From Chara braunii (Eukaryota > Streptophyta > Charophyceae > Charales > Characeae): 29,646 nucleotides of DNA. Of this stretch, positions 1-8,996 are shown one piece after another (the stretch's first letter is position 1; every line of letters begins with the position of its first letter). The stretch lies in assembly GCA_003427395.1 (NCBI GenBank), contig BFEA01000061.1, positions 1,382,965 to 1,412,610 of the forward strand, in the 5' to 3' direction. The position numbers were made by a program, and so were the translations under genes. The notes below the pieces were generated by a model that made no database searches, had not been told where the DNA came from, and saw only the letters and a list, made by a program, of their open reading frames with translations.

Positions 1-56
<56 letters not shown>
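1..56. repeat. (AG)n microsatellite at the window edge
   Basis: Pure AG dinucleotide run of 28 units that begins at or before the first base, so its true length is unknown. A second long (GA)n tract lies at 3761-3833 and a (CT)n tract at 11857-12010, so this dinucleotide is common in the genome. Confidence 0.98.
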
Positions 57-59
<3 letters not shown>

Positions 60-678
60 CAAATCATGCAAATGCTTTAAAAAGGGGAAAAAAAAAGACA
101 ATAAAGCACAGGCCCGAAAGCCAACATTGTAACAGTGCTACTTCTATAGCTACGCGCACCACAATAAATCCGTTACATAGCATTTGCCTTGCAGAGTCTT
201 TTCTTCACTGTCTATACTCCGGCTTTCTTTGAGGCACCCCTTGTATGTCAAGAACAGGCATTGCCTATGGTTAGTGGCCACCGCAACAGACTGGACAGGA
301 CTGCTTCGGGTGTGGACTGTGGCATCGAACAGGATAGCAAACGCTGATATGACAGGCTATGTGGCTCCTACATGCCAGGAGCACAGAGGCACACCGAGTG
401 CAATCATGTAGGCATTGTCGCTCCAGCCTGTGTCTACAAATAGGACAATGTCATGCCATCTCACTGATCTCAGGGTGTCGTACATAACCACAATGGTTGC
501 TGTCACATGAAAACGCACACATGCTGGCCGGATCTCAGGCAGACCATCACAGTGCTGCATTGAACAGTTTTCTTGGGTTCGCCCATCCGATGTTCCCTTT
601 CTATGGGCAGGCGATGACAGGGTTTGATCCAAAGGGTGCTCAGTTGTTGCAAGATCTGGTCTGCAACAACCTTCCCTG

Positions 679-752
679 GCTGTGTGTGCTGTGTGTACTG
701 TGTGTGCTGTGTGTGCTGTGTGTGCTGTGTGTGCTGTCTGCTGTGTGTGTCA
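679..752. repeat. CTGTGTGTG 9-bp minisatellite
   Basis: About eight imperfect copies of a 9-bp CTGTGTGTG unit. Because 9 is a multiple of 3, the array stays open in several frames and produces a repetitive Cys-Val-Leu ORF on the plus strand and a Thr-His-Ser ORF on the minus strand. I treat those ORFs as by-products of the repeat, not as genes. Confidence 0.9.
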
Positions 753-857
753 TGGACGTCCTTTTCATCATAGCACTGGTCGCTGCTGTTTCATGCACGT
801 CGAACTCATCATAGAAGTTTAGGAACCCCTTAACTCCAGACTTGTTTCTACACCCTG

Positions 858-915
858 CCCATGAATGGGGGATGAATTGGGTGGGAGAAGAAGAAACTGA
901 CTGCCCATTCATGGG
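858..915. repeat. 12-bp perfect inverted repeat
   Basis: CCCATGAATGGG at 858-869 and its exact reverse complement CCCATTCATGGG at 904-915, separated by 34 bases. It could form a hairpin in RNA or cruciform DNA. No flanking duplication or element end was recognised. Confidence 0.8.
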
Positions 916-954
916 CTTCACAATACCGGGCCAATGGCAGCAGAAACGTGAATG

Positions 955-1290
955 TGGCAAAGATGACCTTGGCCCGGGCCGGTAGTGCCTTCCTGGGGCC
1001 TCGAAAGGGCAGTTGTAGGCCTCCAACGCCAGGGGGCAAAATGCAAAGATGACCTGGCCCGGTAGGGGTAAAACGAAATAATCAGGGCCTGGGAAAAGTT
1101 GGCAGGTACCAGGACATTTTGCAAAGATGGACAGTACCCGGTAGGGGCATTTTGAAAAGATGGCGGGTCCAACCGACGCCAGGGGCATTTCACAAAACAC
1201 TTTTTTTGTCATAGGGGTATTCTGCTCTAACCACATCTTTTAGGGGCATTTTGGCATATAACTCAAGTTATAGGGGTATTTTGCAAATTA
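955..1290. repeat. Diverged short direct repeats (GCAAAGATG...CCCGGTAGGGG family)
   Basis: A module with TTTGCAAAGATG followed by CCCGGTAGGGGCATTTT recurs with variation near 957, 1040, 1117 and 1150. The stub AGGGG(C/T)ATTTTGC recurs further on to about 1290. Spacing is irregular (about 30-80 bp), so this is a decayed tandem repeat. No coding potential was recognised. Confidence 0.65.
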
Positions 1291-1382
1291 TCCCAAGTTG
1301 TTAAAACTACGCTATATTCTTCTCAATTCTTCTCGCAAATCTTTTTTTTTTTTTTTCCTTAATTGTTGCAACAGTTCCAATG

Positions 1383-1540
1383 GAGGCCGGGAACCTCACA
1401 ATTCAACCCGGAGTTATCCTGGCAGCATCAGCCAGTTTTCTCTTTTTTTTTTGCACAATTCAATCACATTAACTAGGTAAAGTTGAGGCCGGGGACCTCA
1501 CAATTCGACCCGGAGTTATCCTGGCAGTTTCAGCCAGTTT
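1383..1540. repeat. Two 56-bp direct repeats, 102 bp apart
   Basis: The segment starting GAGGCCGGGAACCTCACAAT at 1383-1438 is repeated at 1485-1540 with a few substitutions. Both copies end in a CAGCCAGTTT motif, which in the second copy leads directly into the 25-bp tandem repeat that follows. Confidence 0.85.
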
Positions 1541-1611
1541 AGCTTACGAGCGCATCAGCTAGTTTAACTTACGAGCGCATCAGCCAGTTTAGCTTACGAG
1601 CCAGATGCTGG
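1536..1611. repeat. 25-bp tandem repeat, three units
   Basis: Units starting AGTTTAGCTTACGAG at 1536, 1561 and 1586. The first two are nearly identical and the third degenerates after 16 bases. Together with the preceding 56-bp repeats this looks like the edge of a repetitive element of unknown class. Confidence 0.85.
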
Positions 1612-1948
1612 CCAATTTTTTTTTTGTTTTTTGTTTTGATGCTTGCCAAATTCCATTCAAACTAAACATAAAGGCATGGCCACACCACTCTCGAAATCTG
1701 CAAAATGAGAATGAACTTCCCGCTAGAACATGGCCAGATGCGCCCCCCACATTTTTGTCTTTTTCACATTTCGACAGTGGTGTGGCAAGGTCCTAAGGCA
1801 GAGGCCAAGAAATATCAAGGAACAGAAATGGCCAACACATGACCGCTGTCCTGAAATCCTAGGCCCTGAAAAAGAGGAGAGCCACAGGCCAATAACACCA
1901 AACAAACCAAAATTTAACTAAAAACCCCAGCAACCCACATATACCACT

Positions 1949-1950
<2 letters not shown>

Positions 1951-1984
<34 letters not shown>

Positions 1985-2140
1985 AGAAACATAGGGCTTT
2001 TCATTCCAAATGAGACCACCGGGGCCTGGGAACACACCCCTACATATCAACCCGGTACAAGCTTGCTGAGGCTAATACTCAGCTTAGGCTCCTGGAAACC
2101 GGGTCCAGTGTCCCTTAAACTTCTTAAAGGAGTCTCCAGA
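1951..2140 (-). mobile_element. Poly(A)-ended retroposon 3' terminus (LINE-like), truncated
   Basis: A 33-base T run at 1951-1983 on the plus strand is a poly(A) tail on the minus strand. It directly follows, on the minus strand, a non-repetitive segment with an AATGAA-type signal just upstream of the tail. This organisation is that of a non-LTR retrotransposon or processed retroposon 3' end. The body lies at higher coordinates. Its 5' limit was not found, no reverse transcriptase is recognisable, and I could not identify a target-site duplication. The right boundary given is nominal. It could also be a simple poly(T) tract. Confidence 0.45.
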
Positions 2141-2460
2141 AAGAAAAATTGTAAAGCAAATCTATAGTGGCAGTATAATATCCTTGCTACTCAGGAAAAG
2201 ACCGGCATGTTTCTAAGATCTAAACACTATTGGCCAAGTACTACGAGATATAAACCGCAAATCTCGAAAATGCACAAGGCAATGTAGGAAAATTATACAA
2301 TTCAACCCTAAAATTATTTCCAAGGCATGCCAAATTCTTAGATACAGATCAATTCTCAAATTCAGTCCAAGTAACCTACTACTACTTTCCACCAGGATTT
2401 AGGAACTAAAACTACCTATAAGCTCAAAGACCAGGAGCTGGGCAAGAACGAAAAGATGTA
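2141..2460. other. No recognised feature
   Basis: AT-leaning sequence with no ORF, RNA gene or repeat that I can support. Confidence 0.5.
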
Positions 2461-2779
2461 GGGTTACCCTCCCATCATCACTGTCCAATCACACTGTAAA
2501 GAGCCTTTGTTGCCTAGACGGGTTCCCACCACACACCCAATGGATACAACTCGAGTTTGCTCTTCACCGGGTCTCTCATTTCATCTGACCATTGGTGTTC
2601 CCACTGCTCCCTCGTGCTCACTACTCTTATAATGACTACACTCAACTAGCACTCCCACCACTGACGATGGCACTCACACTGCCCCCGTAGTGCCGCTGTC
2701 GATAGAAGAATAAGCTGAAGGGATACCCTCTCATCGTCACTGTGCAGAACACTGTAAAGAGCCTTCGTTGCCAAGACGT
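2461..2779. repeat. 60-bp diverged direct repeat pair
   Basis: Positions 2461-2520 and 2720-2779 align along their full 60 bases: both start GGG(T/A)TACCCTC and share ACACTGTAAAGAGCCTT(T/C)GTTGCC, with roughly 15-20% mismatches. The offset is 259 bp. This is an old local duplication or two copies of one repeat family. Confidence 0.8.
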
Positions 2780-3021
2780 GTGACGCTCAAACCTTACGCC
2801 CTGCACTGCTTCCCGGTCGGAGTGTTTTGAGCTTGCGGAAGGGGGGGCACGGGGAAGACAACAAAGATGGGGTATGCCAAGGATTTTTTGGAAAATTGAG
2901 TGCGGGGACACAGACAGAACTGAAATCCCCCCGTGTTGATCTGACGGTAGCAAGAAGAAGGTCCGTCGCCCCGCAGCCTTTAAGCAAAAAGGCGTGCGCG
3001 GGTTTTGCAGCTATGGGAAAT

Positions 3022-3591
3022 TCAATCCAAAAAGTATCGCTGGACTTCCCAACGAGCCGTAGCTCTTCGTTTTGGGTGAAAGGGGGCGGCTACACTCATG
3101 GTATCCCTTTTGCGGATAAGGTCTTGTCGGCTTTCTTTGCACAACTGAAAGTCCGACGTAGAGGGCCTCAACCGGGTAGCCTTTTCTTTGTGCTCGTCCT
3201 CGCCACGTGTACGATAGTGGAATCCCTTGGCCTGGTAATGCTTGAAGCGGCAACAATCGCTGCACAGAGTATTAGGCCAATGAGGCTCCACTGCCGTCCA
3301 CGGGACGACGATCAGTTTGTTAAAGGGTAATAACACCGAATAGGGCAGAAAGTGCGTATCGATGATAACAAAACCCGCACCGACAAATCGAGAACACCGA
3401 GTTTCGAGAGGAAAGAAATAACGCCCTCCAATCTTGGCGACGGCTTCTCGTACGTCCCACTCGCATACAGGTATCCTTTCCTCGTTATACGGGAAGTGGC
3501 GCGGCGGGGACACTAGGAGTTGGCGCCCGGTCGCATTAGGGCCGTCAGTCCACATGGCAGCAAAGATAAACTCAAAACAGATCTTAATCAT
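3022..3591 (-). CDS. Unrecognised 189-residue ORF; possible degenerate Gag/ORF1-like fragment
   Basis: An ATG-started ORF ending at 3022; a second Met lies at residue 13. The central part reads like a folded protein, with Trp-Asp-Val-Arg-Glu, a hydrophobic stretch with VIIDTH, and VVPW. It is followed by CSDCCRFKH (Cys-X2-Cys-X4-His), and the final Cys expected four residues later in a CCHC knuckle is replaced by Gly. The order of globular domain, VVPW-type segment and Cys-rich knuckle is reminiscent of plant LINE ORF1/DUF4283 proteins, but the resemblance is weak. The opposite strand also has a 167-residue ORF (2827-3330) overlapping it. No neighbouring reverse transcriptase was seen. Confidence 0.3.
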   Translation of the reverse strand: MIKICFEFIFAAMWTDGPNATGRQLLVSPPRHFPYNEERIPVCEWDVREAVAKIGGRYFFPLETRCSRFVGAGFVIIDTHFLPYSVLLPFNKLIVVPWTAVEPHWPNTLCSDCCRFKHYQAKGFHYRTRGEDEHKEKATRLRPSTSDFQLCKESRQDLIRKRDTMSVAAPFHPKRRATARWEVQRYFLD

Positions 3592-3757
3592 ACATCATTC
3601 GTCTGACACTCCAACCAATAAGATCATCCAATTGATCAGCCAATCGTCCTTACAATCATGCTATAACAAAACTCTCTAACACGACTCGCCGCATCCACAT
3701 ACCGAAGTGAGAGAAACGAGGTTACCATAATTCATCCATTACGATATAACGTGACCG

Positions 3758-3760
<3 letters not shown>

Positions 3761-3833
<73 letters not shown>
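3761..3833. repeat. (GA)n microsatellite
   Basis: Uninterrupted GA dinucleotide tract of about 36 units. It gives an artefactual Arg-Glu repeat ORF. Confidence 0.98.
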
Positions 3834-3836
<3 letters not shown>

Positions 3837-3839
3837 GGA

Positions 3840-5100
3840 CGCACACCAGGAGGGAAGAACGAGTGTAAAGCAATCACAAAATGTCAGACAATCTTGTCCA
3901 GGGAAGTTCCGGCTTAAAAGCCGAGCGATCGGAATTCACACTTGAAGATGCAAATTTAGGGACAACAAAAAAAAGGAAGCACTTCTGCCCTAAGATTCCA
4001 CCATAGCCCCAGGCCATACACTCACTCTCTTCCTACTCAAACCTTGAACATCTCACTTGCACTGACGATCCCTGGCGTCACGTGTCAAATCCACCATAGC
4101 GATCGTCACCCCGCCGACTTAGCATCGGCACGGCCCTACTCGGATCCCACAGTCCGTCGGGGGATCCAGCCAACTACCGAGCATCAGACTACAACCAGCT
4201 CGTCGGAACTTTTTGACTCGCACCTTCCTTCATACCATCTAGCCACGGCTTCCCGGAAGCGGGCTGATGAGTCGAGAGAGAGATTTTCGGGAGTGCTTGC
4301 GGAATTTATAGCTGCGGAAAAGAAGATAGATGCTGGCAAAGGGTTAGGACTGAGACAGGGAGGAGTAGGGGAAGGCTCAGGGATTGCCCGTCGAAAGCTA
4401 TGTCGATCCTTTGGATCCCAGCTGCAACCAATCAGAATCGTCGTGTATCAGGAATTTCCTTCTTACACGGCGCGTCTCTTTGGCTATGGGAAGTGAAATG
4501 AGGTCGACGGGGTATTTCGACGCGGGGATTAGAGCCGGAAGAAGAAGAGCGCGAAGAATAGCGTGAAACAGGACCAAGATTCAGTCGATCAAGAAGGAGA
4601 GAAAAGACGCGCAAGGTCGAAAGAGAGATGGAAAACGGTAACATAGAGAGGAGCGTGAGCGCGAAGATGAGAGTGTCGAAGGCAGCGTGGGAAGCGGGGA
4701 GGGGAGGCTCACATGCATGGCGCCGACGCGGAGGCAAAAAGGGCACACAAACACTACAACTTTCAAATTGAAAAGTACCATACCCACGCGGTAGGGCAGG
4801 CATGGGAGAAAAAATCCTATGCCTATTCAGATTCCTACGAAAGTTCCCAGAGCTTTTCAAGACGAAGTTGAGAACATTCAAGCGCAAGAAAGGACACGTC
4901 AGATTCCGCTTATTCCGAAATTCCTAACCGTCGACCGAAACTCCTAGCGCGCTCGCTAAGGCGCGCGTAATTCCTATGTAATTCTCGAATTTGCAAAAGA
5001 CAAATTTTCAAAAATGAATCCGAGGGTCCCACATATTACATTCATGAAAATACAAAAGGAGGCCTCGTCGGATGGTCACCCAAAATTCGCCAAAAAGAAA
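3840..5100. other. Unassigned region with two overlapping ORFs
   Basis: An ORF of 150 codons on the plus strand (4044-4496) and one of 151 codons on the minus strand (4432-4887) lie here. Neither contains a domain I recognise; both are Ser/Arg-rich and lack a clear gene context. I see no RNA gene or mobile-element terminus. Confidence 0.4.
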
Positions 5101-5113
5101 GAACGTTGTGTGC

Positions 5114-5235
5114 CATGGAGGAGAGTTATGGCGTAGGAGATGGCGCAAGTCCTAGAACTAGCGCGTCACATATGTGACGCTCAGGGGGTTCCAAAACTAC
5201 GTGATCTCCTGATTGCATGGAGGAGAGTTATGGCG
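5114..5235 (+). repeat. 20-bp direct repeat flanking a palindrome
   Basis: CATGGAGGAGAGTTATGGCG occurs identically at 5114-5133 and 5216-5235. The palindrome at 5163-5180 lies between the copies. Both copies are followed by related AGATGG/CAAGAG text, so the duplication may be slightly longer. Confidence 0.85.
5163..5180. repeat. 18-bp perfect palindrome with TGACG half-sites
   Basis: GCGTCACATATGTGACGC reads the same on both strands. Each arm contains TGACG, the core recognised by plant bZIP/TGA-type factors. Whether it is a protein-binding site or a chance palindrome cannot be decided from sequence alone. Confidence 0.6.
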
Positions 5236-5480
5236 CAAGAGATCGGAGATGGTGAGGAGATGAATGAGGAACCCAATGTATCATAATCACTAGATCAAGC
5301 CAGGAGTTATGCTGACGCCAACTTCAATTGCAATATCTTCACAACTTAGTCACCTCCAGGCTTCTGAGATATCCGCCACCGACTCTGTTGTGGGCCATGC
5401 CCTGCTTCCTCCAGGTCGACAAATGTCGTCCCGATGGCAACATCACAGCTCGCCGACCTGCTTGGCTACTGAAAGTTTGA

Positions 5481-5795
5481 TCACCGGTAGTTAACGAGAA
5501 GAGGGTTGTGGAGGGGTCTAGGCCATTCGACAGGGAGCAGATGAAAATAATTGGATGCTTCGTCCCCACGATTAACAAACTCGACGATTCTGTGCGCTCG
5601 CAGGAATCGATGGTTGGGTTGGGAGAGGGAGAGGAGGTAGTCGGGATAGAGGGTAGGGATAGTGTGGAGGATATTATCGCAAAGGGACTCATAGTCCTCT
5701 ACCGCGAGAAAGGTTCCGGAAATGATACAGTACAACTCCATATTGTTATAGTGTCTCCAAGCGACACTGAAGAGAAGGATGTTGAGGGGGAATGA
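5481..5795 (+). CDS. Unrecognised 104-codon open frame, possible exon or element fragment
   Basis: The frame is open from just after a TGA at 5478 to a TGA ending at 5795. The first ATG is at 5538. The predicted product is acidic (GEGEEVVGIEGRDSVEDII) and ends close to the LTR insertion point at 5935. The complementary strand is also open over the same interval (5481-5834), which weakens the case. No domain was recognised. It may be a pre-existing exon or older repeat that the retrotransposon landed beside. Confidence 0.25.
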   Translation, partial: SPVVNEKRVVEGSRPFDREQMKIIGCFVPTINKLDDSVRSQESMVGLGEGEEVVGIEGRDSVEDIIAKGLIVLYREKGSGNDTVQLHIVIVSPSDTEEKDVEGE

Positions 5796-6630
5796 CGGGG
5801 AACGGTGAGGGAAGATCGTGCATAAGAGTCGCACGACAAAGTGGTGACAGAAAAGTTGGTTGGCGAAAATGCGATACGTTAGAGGGAACTCAATGTGGGG
5901 AAGAGGAGAGAAGGAGAGGTAATCAAGAGGGCGGTGTCGAGCGCACGGTCCCCGCTAGGGGAACCTTCGCGACCACGTCACGCAGGATTGGCAGTATTCG
6001 CAAGTCGCTTCACGAAAAGGGAAGCGGCGGAGCCGCTCCGACCGAGTGCGCCTGCTATACCTTCATCGAGTCCCTACGACAGGACAGGGTCTCGCGAGGT
6101 ACAACTTACCTCCACCTGTGGGAGCTGCCACCATCCCTTGGGTGGGCGTATCCCCGCCGAGCTACTGAACCACACGCGAAAGCTTTTACTTGCAATCACG
6201 GAGGTGGCCTAGCCGAGGGCGTTTCTCGTATGCTGTAGCATAGGGGGTACGCGCAGTCCACGCCAAGCTCGAACCCGTACGCGAACCGTCACGCTGGGGC
6301 GTTGATCTCCCACGTGCGATTCAGCGTCGGTCGACTAGGACATCATAAATCAACCACGCGATACACGATAAAACAAAGTAACTTATACAAGCAAATTAGC
6401 CTAGTACCTTTTTCATACGTCCTGACCCATAACTCATAACTGATAATGTGTCTGAGCGAGGTCTGCGCAGAGTTACATAAAAAGAATGTCACTGCCATGG
6501 GAACCATAACGTTCAGTCATGTGTTCTCACTTAGTCTTGCTATCATGGCGATGCTTCATGCGTTACCCACATCCGTACGACCTCCCATGGGTTTCGGGGT
6601 TGCGTACGACACTCAAATGTCGAAAGCGAA

Positions 6631-6660
6631 ATATCGTGAAGGGTTTCTCCTTCACGATAT
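6631..6660. repeat. 12-bp perfect hairpin in left LTR
   Basis: Arms ATATCGTGAAGG (6631-6642) and CCTTCACGATAT (6649-6660) with a GTTTCT loop. Arms and loop are identical in the right LTR at 28255-28284. It lies in a well-conserved LTR stretch and may be a structured part of the transcript or a factor-binding site. Confidence 0.85.
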
Positions 6661-7521
6661 TGCACGGCTGAAGGATAAGTCGTTCGGCCCTTGCGACACC
6701 CCTGTTTTTTAGGTAGTGGGTGACGATAAGCAAGGGGCGCAGGTCCGCCTCAAGGGGGAAAACTTTTTGTGCTGGGCCAGAGCCTGGGACGTCCTGGACA
6801 AGGACCTCAAATTCCAGGCTCAGGACCAACGTTCGTTTAATAATCTTAAAAGCAAGACCCCTTTTGAGATGGGGTACGCTCGTCCTTCCTCTGCGGAAGG
6901 AAAATATGAGTAATCACGGGTTGGCGAGCAATTCGCCGTACCCAAACTAAGTCTCAGTCCGGCCTAAGGTTGAGCGCTAAACCTTGTGCTCGGCTACCCT
7001 TGCCTGTTTGCTTGGTGCATACAGCAGGAGTAAAATAAGAAAAATAAAGAAAATTGGGCGAGTTTCGGAGGAAATCAGGGAGAGTCATTCTCACAGCCAT
7101 AGTTGAACCTTGTTACTCACACCCTTCATTCATTCACCCATATCACCCTTAGTTCACGAACAAGCCCTTGCTCCCATACATACCTGCACACAAATGAAGT
7201 CCAGNGAAAATCCACACGCAGATGCCACAAAACGTGGTCAACCCCTTTTCTCCCAGATTCATGTCCCACACGCCCCTTTCCGACCCCACTCAACAAAGGC
7301 ATATCCGCCCATCCCGATTCACACAGCTTTTGCATGGCCATTCAAGAGAGGTTCAAAGAATGGGAACTTTATTCACACAAAAATGTCCTTCGCCTACGGG
7401 GTGACAGACATCTGGGCGAGGGTATCATAATGGGTACGAGTTGAGTCAGAAACCGACCTGCTATCAGTCCGATAGCAGAAGTTGATGAAGCTCAAAACTT
7501 TGAAGAACACTCGCAGGTAGC

Positions 7522-8283
7522 AATGATCTGCGCCACAAAATCAAGGCAGACATCACCCGTTGAATTAACGGAGTTCCACTCCGTATTGCACTCTAAGCTA
7601 CTTAATAGTAGCATCCTGTAACGATGTGAAAATCCCAAAAATTTCGGCACCACTTCCTTTAGGGAAGTGTGCTCGAATAATATTTACTAAACCAAATCTA
7701 AAAAGAAAAAGTCGCGACTATGAAAATCATCTGAAATTCAACTAACGCTTTGGTTTCCGTAGAAATTTCGGGAGCACTTCCTTTAGAAAGGAAGGCTTCC
7801 AGAATTCCTACTGTCCCCAAAGAATAAACTATACCATATCCTAACTGACATCTTAAAACCTTGGCTAACTTTGGATATTCGGCAGAAATTTCGGCAACAT
7901 TTCCCCTAGGAAAAGAGACTCCCAAAATTTCTACTAATTCAAACGCTAGCCAAAGTCCTATCAAAACAAACATACATGAAAATGAAAAATGTGAACACAA
8001 AAGTGAACATCTACCTGCCTATCGCTCAAGCATAAGGCGAGCACTAACAGACCACTGTACAATGCAGAAGACAGACAAAGCATTGAGCAAAAGACAAGGC
8101 ATTGCCAACAAGTATGTCAAGTCAATAACATATTCAACCAATTCCAAACAAGACTTTGTTTATCCAAAGATTTCATCTTTCGTTTGTCCTGATCATAAAA
8201 ATAATAGTCCTGTATTCTTAGTTAGTTCATCAACTTCCCAAGTTATTCTCAGTCAAACCCCATGCAATCACCAACACACTAGC
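7522..8283. other. 762-bp LTR segment absent from the right LTR
   Basis: The left LTR has TAGC at 7518-7521 and again at 8280-8283. The right LTR has a single TAGC (29141-29144) joining the two flanks. This is the pattern of a deletion by microhomology in the right LTR, or of an insertion with a 4-bp duplication in the left. The segment lacks terminal inverted repeats, which favours deletion. It contains three related hairpin motifs and a plus-strand open frame (7861-8331) that I do not regard as a gene. Confidence 0.85.
7640..7920 (+). repeat. Three diverged AAATTTCGG-hairpin motifs
   Basis: AAATTTCGG followed by a short hairpin recurs at about 7640, 7764 and 7887, spaced near 124 bp. The hairpin stems are 7651-7669 (CACTTCC/GGAAGTG), 7777-7794 (CTTCCTTT/AAAGGAAG) and 7900-7913 (TTTCC/GGAAA). 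The bases differ between copies while pairing is kept, which suggests selection on structure in an ancestral repeat. Confidence 0.7.
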
Positions 8284-8339
8284 CTAAACTGTTCTCAGAA
8301 GGAGAAGAGTCAGACCTTTGTCAACAAGTAAAACTAACT

Positions 8340-8996
8340 GACTTAGCAAATCGACCGGATCGGTCAGGAGGACCTCATCTCCAGCCCCATTTCAATGTCT
8401 AAGGAAAACAACAAAGCGACCGGATAAGTCTGAAGGACCTCATCTCCAGCCCCATTTCAATGTCTTAGGCAAACAGCAAAGCGGTAGGTCCTGACCCCGC
8501 CCCGTCTCAATGTCCCGACAATCAGTAAAGTGGGAGGTCATGACCCCGTCCCGTCTCAATGTCCACACAATCAGCAAAGCGGCAGGTCCTGACCCCCGCC
8601 CGTCTCAATCTCCAGGCAATCAGCAAAGCAGCAGGTCCTGACCCCGCCCCGTTTTAATGCCCAGGCAACCAGCAAAACGGCAGGTCCTACCCCGCCCCGT
8701 CTCAATGTCCACGCTATCAGCAAAGCGGCAGGTCCTGACCCCGCCCCGTCTCAATGTCCAAGCAATTAGCAAAATGACAGGTCCTGACCCCGCCTCGTCT
8801 CAATGTCCTGGCAACCAGCAAAGCGGCAGGTTCTAACCCCGCCCCGTCTCAATGTCCAGACAATCAGCAAAGCGACAGGTCCTGACCCCGCCCCGGCAAT
8901 CAGCAAAGCGGCAGGTCCTGACCCCGCCCCGTCTCAATGTCCAGACAATCAGCAAAGCAACTGGATCTGTCAAAAGACCTCATCTCCAGTCCCATT
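8340..8996. repeat. 49-bp GC-rich tandem array in left LTR
   Basis: About ten copies of a 49-bp unit beginning GGCAGGTCCTGACCCCGCCC, spaced mostly 46-51 bp from about 8483 to 8958; one unit near 8874 is shortened. The array is preceded by two longer variant units containing GGACCTCATCTCCAGCCCCA (8340-8482), and one similar variant closes it at 8951-8996. On the minus (element-sense) strand each unit carries GGGGCGGGG, a GC-box-like sequence. Tandem repeats in LTRs often act as enhancers; that role is inferred here. Confidence 0.9.

Larger units (their letters stand above)
5935..8958 (-). repeat. Left (3') LTR, part proven by homology
   Basis: The outer end is the TGTCG at 5935, matched at 27559 in the right LTR next to the PBS. 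Bases 5935-7521 align to 27559-29144 with offset 21623-21624 and, by eye, roughly 4-6% mismatches near the end and less further in. After a 762-bp left-only segment the match resumes at 8280 with 29141 and continues into the 49-bp array until the window ends. The inner edge is therefore somewhere at or beyond 8958. The target-site duplication cannot be checked because the right flank lies outside the window. Confidence 0.9.

Noticed and set aside
5935-5940. Target-site duplication of the retrotransposon
   Set aside because: The right outer end of the element is outside the window, so the bases before 5935 cannot be compared.
6446-6829. 88-codon ORFs on both strands in the LTR, also present in the right LTR
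   Set aside because: Conservation is explained by LTR identity; the two strands overlap and no domain or coding bias is apparent.
8340-8996. CRISPR-like array of 49-bp units
   Set aside because: Units are contiguous tandem repeats with no unique spacers, in eukaryotic LTR DNA.
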